Shown here in pieces: positions 8,470-17,055 of a stretch of 64,000 bases of DNA. The stretch is taken from contig JAIEMB010000021.1 of NCBI GenBank assembly GCA_019752515.1, forward strand, positions 1 to 64,000. Reading direction: 5' to 3'. Position numbers and translations under genes: made by a program. The stretch comes from Alphaproteobacteria bacterium (GTDB lineage Bacteria > Pseudomonadota > Alphaproteobacteria > UBA9655). Below the pieces are notes generated by a model. It was given only the letters and a program-made list of their open reading frames with translations, was not told the origin of the DNA and did no database searches. Position 1 is the stretch's first letter, and each line of letters opens with the position of its first letter.

Positions 8470-9609
8470 TTACAGATGCTTCTCAAATTTATAGTGACTG
8501 TTCCATTTCCCATCTAATGTTTTGGTTGCTTCTGGAAGAATAACGACTGGAATATACCCCATTTTCTTGTAAAACCATGGGGCTTGATAATCAGCAGTTC
8601 CTAATTCTGCTTTGTAGGCCCCATTTACTTTTAAAAAATTTTCCGCCATAGAAAACGCTTTTTTCCCTAATCCCAAGCATCTTATAGCTTCATCAACCCA
8701 AAACACTTCTATTCTGCCATAAGGATAAGGTAAATAATCCGCTTTATGAAAACTTCCAAAGACGCCTCCCTGAATTAATCCTTTGTCATTGCGAATAAAA
8801 ACTCCAAAACATCTTCCAAAAATGGGGGGAAAAATTCCTTCTTCCTTCTCATATTCAATGGTTACATGGGGGTTATTTTCTTGAGGCTCATTAAAAAATT
8901 GAAGGGATGTTTTATAATAAAATTCCGTTTTGTCTACCGTGCCATATCCGGTGAGATGGAATCCTTCTTCTAAAGGAATATTTCTATAAGGACCAGAAAG
9001 CATTGGAGAGACAATGTAAAGACTATGTATCCTTTTCTGCTGAGCTCGTTTTTGAATTTCTATCAACAAAATAACTGTTGCATCAGGAGCCTGTTTGGTA
9101 TGTTCTTCTTTCCAAAAAAGATAGAGTCCTTGTTGTTCTCGTTCGCCGATAAATGAAATTGTAGAGCTTCCATTTGGAGGGTTGTATGAAGCGATGAAAT
9201 TTTGCTCACTTATCTCTCCCGTTTTTTCCATGTTGTACGTGTGTAAACCGGAAGCAATAAATAATAACTCAGAGCGTAATGCGGGGTATGAAAGTGTGAT
9301 CTCAATAAATTCAGGGTACTGAAATGAATACACTTTTCCATTCAAATAAGGGTGATGACACCAGATTTGTTTTTCATCGAACCAGCACGTTTCTCCTTTA
9401 CCAAAGCTCAATTTTAAATCAGCATCGAGCCCTTCGGATTGACAAAGAGAGATCTTACGAGTTTTTTGCCCCTGAGAATTAGAAATGGCTATGTTTTCAC
9501 CTATTTCATCAAATTCGGTTCCCATTGCATGGGATGGTGAAAAACCACTGATGAGGAGCCCTTTAAAAATTATAAAAGTTGCTCGAAATAAAAAGAAATA
9601 TCTTTTCAT
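8470..9609 (-). CDS. exported protein with C-terminal GNAT acetyltransferase domain
   Basis: 379 residues. A signal peptide (about 1-28, ending SHA) precedes a roughly 200-residue region of no recognised family, then a GNAT fold (about 240-379): FGVFIRNDKGLIQGGVFGSF, the acetyl-CoA binding strand-helix IEVFWVDEAIRCLGLGKKA, and YKAELGTADYQAPWFYKKMG. Motif A (RCLGLGKKA) is intact enough to bind acetyl-CoA. Acetyl-CoA is not normally available outside the cytoplasm, so either the segment is a membrane anchor or the protein acts after delivery into a host cell; both are inference. Confidence 0.65.
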   Translation of the reverse strand: MKRYFFLFRATFIIFKGLLISGFSPSHAMGTEFDEIGENIAISNSQGQKTRKISLCQSEGLDADLKLSFGKGETCWFDEKQIWCHHPYLNGKVYSFQYPEFIEITLSYPALRSELLFIASGLHTYNMEKTGEISEQNFIASYNPPNGSSTISFIGEREQQGLYLFWKEEHTKQAPDATVILLIEIQKRAQQKRIHSLYIVSPMLSGPYRNIPLEEGFHLTGYGTVDKTEFYYKTSLQFFNEPQENNPHVTIEYEKEEGIFPPIFGRCFGVFIRNDKGLIQGGVFGSFHKADYLPYPYGRIEVFWVDEAIRCLGLGKKAFSMAENFLKVNGAYKAELGTADYQAPWFYKKMGYIPVVILPEATKTLDGKWNSHYKFEKHL

Positions 9610-9861
9610 TATAATTATATGATCAAAAATAATAAATATACCTTGTGTATATAAAATATCTTAATCAGGAACAAGTCCTTTTTATTCACCAAGATTGCTT
9701 TTGAAAAGCATTAACCAGACATAAATAAATGATGCCGCAAGAATCTATGCCGAGAGAGTATGCTGTATCAGAGATGGAAAAATCCTAATAGTTCTTATGT
9801 TTATACTTGCTCACACGGTTTATTCACACCACAAGCAGTGGAAAATATAATCCAATGAGAA
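9610..9861. other. intergenic, nothing recognised
   Basis: About 250 bp between two minus-strand genes. Very AT-rich; it should hold the promoter of the GNAT protein gene, but I see no convincing coding remnant or structure. Confidence 0.4.
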
Positions 9862-10095
9862 TTATTCAACATCACATTTTGCAGCCGTATTATCACTGCA
9901 ATCTTTGACCTTTCTATCCAAGACAGCTTTTTCAAGCTCATGTTTCTCTATTTCTTTTTTTATGTCTGTATGTTGCACTATTTCTTTTTCTGCGTCTGTA
10001 TTGAGACCTCTATGTCCCACCCGAGCGTGTGCAGACATTGATAAAGAAAAAGAAAAAATAAAACTGATCAAAACAATACTTATCACTCTTATCAT
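9862..10095 (-). CDS. small secreted protein, unknown
   Basis: 77 residues from the preferred ATG (10095), which has TAGGA nine bases upstream; an upstream in-frame ATG at 10119 lacks a ribosome site. A signal peptide (MIRVISIVLISFIFSFSLS... ending AHA) is followed by about 53 charged residues rich in Glu and Lys with helical heptad-like spacing and two cysteines near the end (CSDNTAAKC). These could form one disulfide in the periplasm. Family not recognised. Confidence 0.5.
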   Translation of the reverse strand: MIRVISIVLISFIFSFSLSMSAHARVGHRGLNTDAEKEIVQHTDIKKEIEKHELEKAVLDRKVKDCSDNTAAKCDVE

Positions 10096-10502
10096 AACCG
10101 AAATCCTATATGTTACCATTTAATATTATATTATTATATTACAAATGTAAAAATAGTATTAACAATATAACAGAAAAATATTCTTTAAATGCTTTTGAAG
10201 TTGCCGTAGCTTCAAATTCTGTTTTCTGTATTCGTGACGACAGATAATTTGCCCATCGCTTGAGAAATATTTCACAGCTACGTTACCAAAAAACATATGC
10301 TAGGTTGAATCATTGAAAGAGAGTTTCCATGAGCGTAGGTGAGTCTTTGCTTTGGATAAATTCACTTTATTGATGTGATAGGATACGAATATATCGAAAG
10401 ATCCTAAGGAAAACGATAAAAACTTTCCTATGATTTCAATGACTTTATAAAAAACTTAGTAGACTGAAACATATTTATATATTGATTTCAATCCAATGAA
10501 CC

Positions 10503-10646
10503 CCTACTTTTAAATATAATAGGATTTTAAAGCCCGATACTTTCGAAGTTCTGTTTTTTGCAAGAGGGCCTCTGTTTATAAGAAAATTCGATAATTTTTT
10601 AGATGATGATCTTATTGATGAATCAATAAATGATTTTTACTTCTAG
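10503..10646 (+). pseudogene. unidentified coding remnant
   Basis: An open stretch without a start codon reads KPDTFEVLFFARGPLFIRKF, then DNFLDDDLIDESINDFYF and a stop. The residue pattern looks protein-like and the spacing vaguely recalls the C-terminus of NuoL-type antiporter subunits, but I cannot identify it. The rest of 10124-10702 holds nothing I recognise. Confidence 0.3.
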
Positions 10647-10702
10647 AGTGTGTTGAAGATTACCACTTAATGAGGAGTTGTAAGACAAGTATGGAGATGA
10701 TT

Positions 10703-11701
10703 ATGAGGAAGTTAATATTGATTTTAATTTCATGTGTTTTTGCTAGTTTTTCTCAAGCCGGCGTTGAAGATTTTTACGATCTTTCCCTTGATCGAGCAGG
10801 GGGAGTAAGTACCCCTTCCAACAAAATACAATGGAGCGAAGAAGACTATTGGGAATTCAACCTTTCTAACTCTCCTCATATAAGGAAGTTTTTTACACAC
10901 GTTGAAGAAAACTCTGATGAGGTTGCGGAATACATTAAAGAGAAAAGAAGTGTATTTGACCGGACCTATGCATTGGAAGATTCAAGAAGAGCATTAGAAG
11001 CACTTGAGAGCTTCTTGAATAGCCTCCCGTCTTCTTTTAGTTATTTTTCTAAAGAACACATTGAATTAATTCAAGAAACGAATGAAGACCAAATTAGAGA
11101 GAAGAAAAATTGTATAAAACATTTAGAAGAAGAAATCCAAGAAAGAGGAGAATATAACATCAATGCATTCCACTGGCTAATGTACTCTTTACTTGGCACG
11201 CACCAAAAAAATGCGATTAATGCTTGGAGAGACGAGTCTTCTCGCTCAGAATATTGCTTTTTCTCTGATCCTGGTACAGCGAATGTGCGAAATAAATATG
11301 TTAATCTCTTAAAGGAGTGCGAGGTTCTAAAGGCTTCTTTTTTGGATGTCAGACAAGCCTCCTACACACCGGCGGAGTCTATGAAGTGGTACCTCAAAAC
11401 TCATCCTAATTTTGAAAGTATTATTTTAATGACAGGAAGGGATAGTCATCCTTATAAAGCGGGGATTCTGACGGTTGATCTTAACCCTCTTAGAAATCCT
11501 GATTTGGTTGCTGATATATATGACCTCTCATGGTGGAGGCAACTTCCTCGGCAAGTATATGAGAAAATTAAAGTTTATGCTTTTCCTTGTGGTGATGTTT
11601 TAGAAGTGGAAATGCCCCTTTATGAAAATTTAGAGACGGAAACTCTTAGAGATAGTCTAAGAAAAATACAAACCTTAGATTCTGTTGATCAAACCTCTTA
11701 A
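10703..11701 (+). CDS. secreted protein, unknown
   Basis: 332 residues from the ATG at 10703, chosen because GGAG sits six bases upstream and a clean signal peptide follows (MRKLILILISCVFASFSQA, then GVEDF). An upstream ATG at 10670 would add 11 residues. The mature protein is acidic. Residues about 80-160 are rich in Glu, Lys and Leu and probably form a coiled coil; the C-terminal third is mixed. No domain recognised. It converges on suhB with a 38-bp gap. Confidence 0.6.
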   Translation: MRKLILILISCVFASFSQAGVEDFYDLSLDRAGGVSTPSNKIQWSEEDYWEFNLSNSPHIRKFFTHVEENSDEVAEYIKEKRSVFDRTYALEDSRRALEALESFLNSLPSSFSYFSKEHIELIQETNEDQIREKKNCIKHLEEEIQERGEYNINAFHWLMYSLLGTHQKNAINAWRDESSRSEYCFFSDPGTANVRNKYVNLLKECEVLKASFLDVRQASYTPAESMKWYLKTHPNFESIILMTGRDSHPYKAGILTVDLNPLRNPDLVADIYDLSWWRQLPRQVYEKIKVYAFPCGDVLEVEMPLYENLETETLRDSLRKIQTLDSVDQTS

Positions 11702-11739
11702 AATCGAAAACGACTTGAGAGGAAAAAGTAAAGAAAGGG

Positions 11740-12555
11740 TTAATAAACTGATAACAGAAGATCCTTCAAGGGTTGTTGAAGAGCTTGATTGGTTGCGAGA
11801 ATCGATTTTGATTCAAAGACATGATCACCTCCTTGTAAGTCACAAACGTAGCCACCGGCCTCTCTCACAAGAACAACGCCTGCTGCAATATCCCATGGCA
11901 TTATAGATTTTTCCCAGTATCCTTCAAATCGACCAGCAGCAACATAAGCCATGTCAAGAGATGCTGATCCAAATCGTCGAATCCCTGCGACAAGTGGCAT
12001 CACACGTTCAATAGCTGTTTGAAATTGACTTCTTTCTCCTTGGTTATGAGCAGCAAAAGGAATGCCTGTGGCGAGTAAAGCTTCTTGAAGATTGCGGCGC
12101 GCTGAAACACGAAGACGTCGTTCATTTAGAAAGGCTCCCCCTCCTTTTTCAGCATAAAAAATTTCATCTTTAATTGGGTCATAAATAACACCCGCAATAA
12201 TTTCAGAACCTTTTTGGAGGCCAATAGAAATGGCGAAATGAGGAATTGCATGAAGAAAATTAGAGGTTCCATCTAGAGGATCAATTATCCAAGTATAATC
12301 ATCCTCACCTGGAATTTCTCCTCCTTCTTCCATAATAAAGCCATAGGCAGGACGAGCTTTCTTAAGTTCTTTATAGAGAACATCTTCAGCCTTCTTATCT
12401 GCTGTTGAAACAAAATCTCCTGGTCCTTTCCTAGACACTTGAAGGTGTTCAACTTCCCCAAAATCACGTACCAAACCGCGGGCAGCTTTAAATACTGCAT
12501 TACACATTACGTTGAGGTGTGGAGAGCGTGAAATAGCACGTAATTGTTGAACCAT
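11740..12555 (-). CDS. suhB: inositol monophosphatase family protein
   Basis: 271 residues with the lithium-sensitive Mg-dependent phosphatase motifs: metal-binding Glu in MEEGG, the signature WIIDPLDGTSNFLHAIPHFA and the C-terminal WDIAAG. Members dephosphorylate inositol 1-phosphate and related sugar phosphates; SuhB proteins also assist rRNA transcription. It follows efp by 8 bp and fba before that, all on the same strand, so fba-efp-suhB is probably one transcript. Confidence 0.9.
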   Translation of the reverse strand: MVQQLRAISRSPHLNVMCNAVFKAARGLVRDFGEVEHLQVSRKGPGDFVSTADKKAEDVLYKELKKARPAYGFIMEEGGEIPGEDDYTWIIDPLDGTSNFLHAIPHFAISIGLQKGSEIIAGVIYDPIKDEIFYAEKGGGAFLNERRLRVSARRNLQEALLATGIPFAAHNQGERSQFQTAIERVMPLVAGIRRFGSASLDMAYVAAGRFEGYWEKSIMPWDIAAGVVLVREAGGYVCDLQGGDHVFESKSILATNQALQQPLKDLLLSVY

Positions 12556-12563
12556 GATATTTC

Positions 12564-13130
12564 CTATTCTTTTGCACGTTCGACGTATGTACTATCTGCC
12601 GTATTTACAACAACCTTAGTTCCTACTCCTATATGAGGAGGAACCATGATTCGAACCCCATTTTCTAAGATGGCAGGTTTATAAGAGGATGAGGCTGTCT
12701 GACCTTTTACCACGGGCTCTGCTTCAACAATTTCCATCACAACTGTTTCCGGCAACTCAGCTCCTACAATTTCTCCTTCATGAGAGACAACTTTCAGCAT
12801 CATACCATCTTTTAAAAAGGAAAGAGAATCTCCCAGTAATTCTTTAGCTAAATGAATTTGCTCAAAGGTTTCAAGATCCATCAATGCAACACCTTCTCCT
12901 TCTTCATAAAGGAACTGATAGTCTTTTTCATCCAGACGAACTCTCTCTACAGATTCACTTGAACGAAAACGTTCGTTAAGCTTCGTGCCATCACGAATAT
13001 CTTTGAGTTCAACTTGAAGATAAGCTCCCCCTTTACCTGGTTGAGTATGTTGTGTTTTTACAGCAACCCATAAACGATTTTTGTGCTGAATAATATTCCC
13101 AGGGCGAATTGCATTTCCGCTAATTTTCAT
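12564..13130 (-). CDS. efp: translation elongation factor P
   Basis: 188 residues, the usual length. Domain I carries the loop [16 protein letters not shown] with Lys33, the position beta-lysylated by EpmA/EpmB in many proteobacteria. EF-P relieves ribosome stalling at consecutive prolines. The neighbouring suhB (8 bp downstream) and aldolase (8 bp upstream) genes are co-directional. Confidence 0.95.
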   Translation of the reverse strand: MKISGNAIRPGNIIQHKNRLWVAVKTQHTQPGKGGAYLQVELKDIRDGTKLNERFRSSESVERVRLDEKDYQFLYEEGEGVALMDLETFEQIHLAKELLGDSLSFLKDGMMLKVVSHEGEIVGAELPETVVMEIVEAEPVVKGQTASSSYKPAILENGVRIMVPPHIGVGTKVVVNTADSTYVERAKE

Positions 13131-13138
13131 AATTTACC

Positions 13139-14077
13139 TCACATTTTTCCTTGGTATATTTTAACGAGAGTATCAAGCATTTGCATAGCTTCTTCACGTG
13201 GTCTCCGAAAGGCATTTCGCCCAATGATTGAACCATTTCCGCCCCCATCCCGAATAGCTCGAGCATCCTCATAAACTCCTTTAAGATCCTTTTCAACGCC
13301 ACCGGAAAAGACCACCAAACGGCGACCCATAAAACATGCTTGTACAACATGGCCTACACGTGCTCTTTGGTTACTCAGATCAATTTTATGTGCTATATAT
13401 TCCTTTTTCGCATCCATATTTTCTAAATAATCTGTAGGAAGTTTGACTTTAATAATATGAGCTCCCATAAGCGCCGCCACATGAGCACCATAAGAGATTG
13501 TATCAAGGGCTGTTTCCCCTGATTTTGACATATTTCCTCTCGCATAAGACCAAACGACAACGGCAAGCCCACAAGACTTTGCTTCTTCAGTCAGTTCGCG
13601 TAATTCCTCAAGCATTTCAAGAGTCGCATTAGAACCTGGATAAATGGTAAAACCAATAGCTGAGCACCCCAAACGAAGCGCATCAGCAATAGATCCGGTT
13701 ACCGCTTGGTCCGCATCATCTCCACCTGGGAGAAGGCTCATTGAGCTGTTAATTTTTAAGATGGTAGGAATTGCTCCTGCAAAGGTACTGGCACCTGCTT
13801 CAAGCATCCCTAAAGGAGCTGCATAAGCCGAAAGGCCCGCATCAATAGCGAGTCGATAATGAAAAAGTGGATCATAAGCTGCAGGATTGATAGCAAAGCT
13901 GCGGCCTGGTCCATGTTCGAAGCCCTGATCCACAGGCAAAATAATCATCTTTCCCGTTCCACTTAAGCGACCGTGCATCAAAATACGAGCAAGATTGGCT
14001 TTCGTACCGGGGCAATCACTTTCATAATGAGAGAGTATTTTTTTTACTTTTAGCGTGATTTTCATGGAAGTTCTCAT
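13139..14077 (-). CDS. fbaB: class I fructose-bisphosphate aldolase (FbaB/DhnA type)
   Basis: 312 residues of the archaeal/bacterial DhnA-type class I aldolase, which cleaves fructose 1,6-bisphosphate by a Schiff base. Visible landmarks are ILPVDQGFEHGPGRSFAINP, IGFTIYPGSN, the Schiff-base lysine strand HIIKVKLPT and the phosphate loop FSGG followed by GNGSIIGRNAFRR. A second in-frame ATG at 14065 is equally possible as the start. First gene of the apparent fba-efp-suhB unit. Confidence 0.88.
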   Translation of the reverse strand: MRTSMKITLKVKKILSHYESDCPGTKANLARILMHGRLSGTGKMIILPVDQGFEHGPGRSFAINPAAYDPLFHYRLAIDAGLSAYAAPLGMLEAGASTFAGAIPTILKINSSMSLLPGGDDADQAVTGSIADALRLGCSAIGFTIYPGSNATLEMLEELRELTEEAKSCGLAVVVWSYARGNMSKSGETALDTISYGAHVAALMGAHIIKVKLPTDYLENMDAKKEYIAHKIDLSNQRARVGHVVQACFMGRRLVVFSGGVEKDLKGVYEDARAIRDGGGNGSIIGRNAFRRPREEAMQMLDTLVKIYQGKM

Positions 14078-14280
14078 GACATTAAAGGATGTTCTCTATG
14101 CTTAGACGAAATAAGGATTTTTTGCAATCCTTGCAGTGAAAGGATTCGTTTTGATAATATCCTAAAGTGTTCCTGAGAGGAAGTTATTGAGATAAACAAA
14201 ATGAATAGATATACTGATGTACATATCATCCTATATAACAAGAACAGATGCGTACAATCGTTAAAAAAGCAAAAGGAAAG

Positions 14281-14661
14281 ATGAGCGCTTTCATAAAAAA
14301 GAAGGAGCTTCTTCTTTTATTGCTTTTTTTTTCTTTTCCTGTTTTTGCAGAAAATTCCATTGAAAGGCGAGCCCATGCTCTTTATAAGGAAGTTCGCTGT
14401 CCAGAATGCGCAGCTCAATCCATTGCAGAATCCGAAACTCCTCAATCAAAAGCCTTAAGAGGCTTTATTGTTGAACAGCTTGAAGAAGGTAAATCGGACG
14501 AGACTATTCGAGATGAGTTAGGAACCCTTTTTGGAGAAGACATTCTGTTTCGTTCTTCCTTTGACAGTAACCCCCTCTTTTCCTGGCTTTTTTCATTTGT
14601 CCTCCTTCTCGGTATTATTCTGTTATTCTTTTGGAAAGGATATCAATCTCGGGCTAAGTAA
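14281..14661 (+). CDS. ccmH: cytochrome c maturation protein CcmH
   Basis: 126 residues from the ATG at 14281, chosen because AAGGAAAG precedes it; an upstream ATG (14248) adds 11 basic residues. Signal peptide (ending VFA), periplasmic domain with the redox motif RCPECAAQSIAES (CxxC), and a C-terminal membrane anchor (about 98-118). CcmH reduces the apocytochrome haem-binding cysteines. Only this ccm gene is here. Its last 19 bp overlap the convergent ubiH gene. Confidence 0.88.
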   Translation: MSAFIKKKELLLLLLFFSFPVFAENSIERRAHALYKEVRCPECAAQSIAESETPQSKALRGFIVEQLEEGKSDETIRDELGTLFGEDILFRSSFDSNPLFSWLFSFVLLLGIILLFFWKGYQSRAK

Positions 14662-15821
14662 GGGACTTTACCTGTTATACCCATAGCATGGCGAATCATA
14701 AAGTTCTTTAAAAAAGGGCAACGTCTTGTAAGGCCAAAACCTACCGAACGTGCATGAGCCAGAAGTCGACTTTGATTTGAAAAAACCCTTACTAAACCAT
14801 CTGTAAGAAGAGTCATTCCAATAATATCTGTCCGTCGAGCCTTCTGGTAACGTTTGAGTATGGTGGAAGAGCCCAAATCTAAGCCTAACGAGAAAGCATC
14901 ACTTAGGACTTCAGCTAATGCTGCCACATCTCGAAGCCCTACATTGAGTCCCTGACCCGCAACAGGATGAAAAATGTGAGCAGCATCTCCAACAAGAGCA
15001 AGACGATTGTCAATAAGCCTTCTGGGTAAACACACATTCAACGGATAACTCCATCTTTGACTTGAAAGGGTAAGAACTCCTAAGGAAGGTCCAAAAATCG
15101 CCTGAACTTCTTCTGCAAACTCTTCTTCAGAAAGATTTAAGAGAATGTCTGCCTTATCCTTTTCAATTGACCACACTAGACCCGATTCATTTCCTAAACG
15201 AGGCACAAAGGCGAGCGGACCTGAAGGAATAAAATGCTCAAAAGCCCAATTTTCATGAGGAAGGGTATGAGCCATATTGCAGACTATAGCGACCTGATTA
15301 TAAGACCAATGAATAAGAGGAATTTTTGCCCATTGCCGTAAGGTTGAGAATTTTCCATCGGCTGCAATGCAAAGAGGTGCTTGCACTCTATCCCCCTCAA
15401 GCGTCTCAATTTGGGTATAGCCCCCCGTCCTCTCAAGTCGAGCGATAGATGTGGGGGCATATAATCGAATATTTTTACAAGCAAGAACTTTTTTAAGGAT
15501 TTTTGTTTTTAAGTGAGCACTATCCACCACATACCCCAAGGGACCTCCACCCACATCTTTTTCATGGTACTCAACCCATTGGGGCAAAATACCATCAGAG
15601 GTGTAAATGGACGTGATAGGTGTTACTTTTGAAGGCCACATTCCTAATTTGGAAAAAACATTATATGAACTCCGAGAGAGGGCAAATGAACGCCCATCGG
15701 AAATAAGAGACTTATGAGGATCAATTTGATCGATGATCGCAATCTCTAACCCTTTTTCTGCAAGAGCACAAGCAAGCGTTCCTCCCGTAAGCCCACCCCC
15801 TACAATTATTGTATCTACCAT
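14643..15821 (-). CDS. ubiH: UbiH/COQ6-family FAD-dependent ubiquinone hydroxylase
   Basis: 392 residues with the FAD dinucleotide motif IIVGGGLTGGTLACALAEKG at the N-terminus and the second FAD motif GDAAHIFHPVAGQGLNVGLR near residue 285. It belongs to the UbiH/UbiF/VisC group, which adds hydroxyls to the ubiquinone ring; which position cannot be told from sequence alone. Divergently oriented from the polyprenyl diphosphate synthase gene 120 bp away, which makes the ubiquinone side chain. Confidence 0.9.
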   Translation of the reverse strand: MVDTIIVGGGLTGGTLACALAEKGLEIAIIDQIDPHKSLISDGRSFALSRSSYNVFSKLGMWPSKVTPITSIYTSDGILPQWVEYHEKDVGGGPLGYVVDSAHLKTKILKKVLACKNIRLYAPTSIARLERTGGYTQIETLEGDRVQAPLCIAADGKFSTLRQWAKIPLIHWSYNQVAIVCNMAHTLPHENWAFEHFIPSGPLAFVPRLGNESGLVWSIEKDKADILLNLSEEEFAEEVQAIFGPSLGVLTLSSQRWSYPLNVCLPRRLIDNRLALVGDAAHIFHPVAGQGLNVGLRDVAALAEVLSDAFSLGLDLGSSTILKRYQKARRTDIIGMTLLTDGLVRVFSNQSRLLAHARSVGFGLTRRCPFLKNFMIRHAMGITGKVPYLARD

Positions 15822-15942
15822 ACTCGCCTTCTTTTAGTAGAGATGTTAATCACCAATTAAGGTATCTTTTTAACTAGAATTCTAACCCTAAATTAGGGTA
15901 AGTTGAACCTTAAAAGCAAGTCAGGAAACGAAGAAAGAACTT

Positions 15943-16947
15943 ATGATCCCTTCTATCAAACCTTCTCCAATCAATGTTCCGAGTCTTGATTCACTCACTA
16001 GTCTTTTAAAACCTCAGCTAAAAGAAATTGATGTTTGTATTCTTAATAAAATGCAAAGCCCTGTGGATTTAATTCCACAAATTGCGGGATATCTTATCTC
16101 CCTTGGTGGAAAGCGTTTGAGGCCCCTCTTAACAGTCGCTTCTGCTGAGCTGTGCGGATATAAGGGAGATCGGCATATTCATTTGGCTGCATGCATAGAG
16201 TTTATTCATACAGCTACCCTTCTTCATGATGACGTGGTTGATGAAAGCATGCTCCGACGAGGAATGACCTCCGCCAATGTTCTATGGAATAATAAGGCAA
16301 GCATCCTGGTTGGTGATTTTCTTTTTAGTCGTGCTTTTGAACTAATGGTGGCGGATGGATCTTTAAAAGTCTTAAAAATTCTTTCAGAAGCAACGTCTAC
16401 TCTTGCAGAAGGTGAAGTTCTTCAACTTACTTCAAGCTACGACTTAGAGTTAAATCAAGAAACGTACTTAAAAATAATTGCTGCTAAAACGGCTCGCCTA
16501 TTTTCAGCTGCAACGGAAGTTGGTGCTGTCGTTGCAGAAGCTGATGAAGCAAAGTGTAGAGCGCTCGCCTACTTTGGCCACACACTCGGAATTGCCTTTC
16601 AATTGATGGATGATATTCTTGATTATGCCGCAGACCAAGAAAAGCTAGGAAAAGCTATTGGAGATGATTTTCGTGAAGGGAAAGTTACTTTACCTGTCAT
16701 CTTTGCCTACGAAAAAGGGGCAGATCGTGCTTTTTGGCGAGAGGCCTTTGAAGGACGTATCCAAGATGATGCAGCTCTAGCGCACGCTATTCATCTTCTC
16801 AAAGGCTCGGGAGCTCTTCTTAAAACAAAGCATATTGCTCAAGATTTTGTTCGGGAAGCCCTTTATTGCTTAGATACGTTTCCTAATTCTTCTCTTAAAG
16901 CTGCCCTTCAAGAACTGGCTCACTTCTCAACCCATCGAGAAGTATAA
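15943..16947 (+). CDS. ispB: long-chain polyprenyl diphosphate synthase
   Basis: 334 residues. The first Asp-rich motif is LLHDDVVDESMLRRG, the second QLMDDILDYAADQEKLGK; GGKRLRPLL at about 55 binds isopentenyl diphosphate. The residues before the first motif are small (IHTAT), as in octaprenyl/decaprenyl synthases that build the ubiquinone tail. Product length (C40 or C50) is not decidable here. Confidence 0.92.
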   Translation: MIPSIKPSPINVPSLDSLTSLLKPQLKEIDVCILNKMQSPVDLIPQIAGYLISLGGKRLRPLLTVASAELCGYKGDRHIHLAACIEFIHTATLLHDDVVDESMLRRGMTSANVLWNNKASILVGDFLFSRAFELMVADGSLKVLKILSEATSTLAEGEVLQLTSSYDLELNQETYLKIIAAKTARLFSAATEVGAVVAEADEAKCRALAYFGHTLGIAFQLMDDILDYAADQEKLGKAIGDDFREGKVTLPVIFAYEKGADRAFWREAFEGRIQDDAALAHAIHLLKGSGALLKTKHIAQDFVREALYCLDTFPNSSLKAALQELAHFSTHREV

Positions 16948-16981
16948 GTAATTAATCGTATAGAGAAATCTAAAGGGTTTA

Positions 16982-17014
16982 CACGTTGACGTGACGGTTT
17001 TAACGTGCTTTAAA
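16982..17014 (+). promoter_or_regulatory. sigma70-like promoter with ACGT(G) half-sites
   Basis: TTGACG (16986-16991) and TTTAAA (17009-17014) are separated by exactly 17 bp. The -35 box lies inside an inverted repeat CACGT-TG-ACGTG (16982-16993) and a third ACGTG lies at 17003-17007. The dyad is placed where a repressor or activator would act on the DUF3570 operon. Confidence 0.5.
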
Positions 17015-17055
17015 AGAAAAAAATTAGCTAAAATTATAAAAAAGAATTTTTTTTC

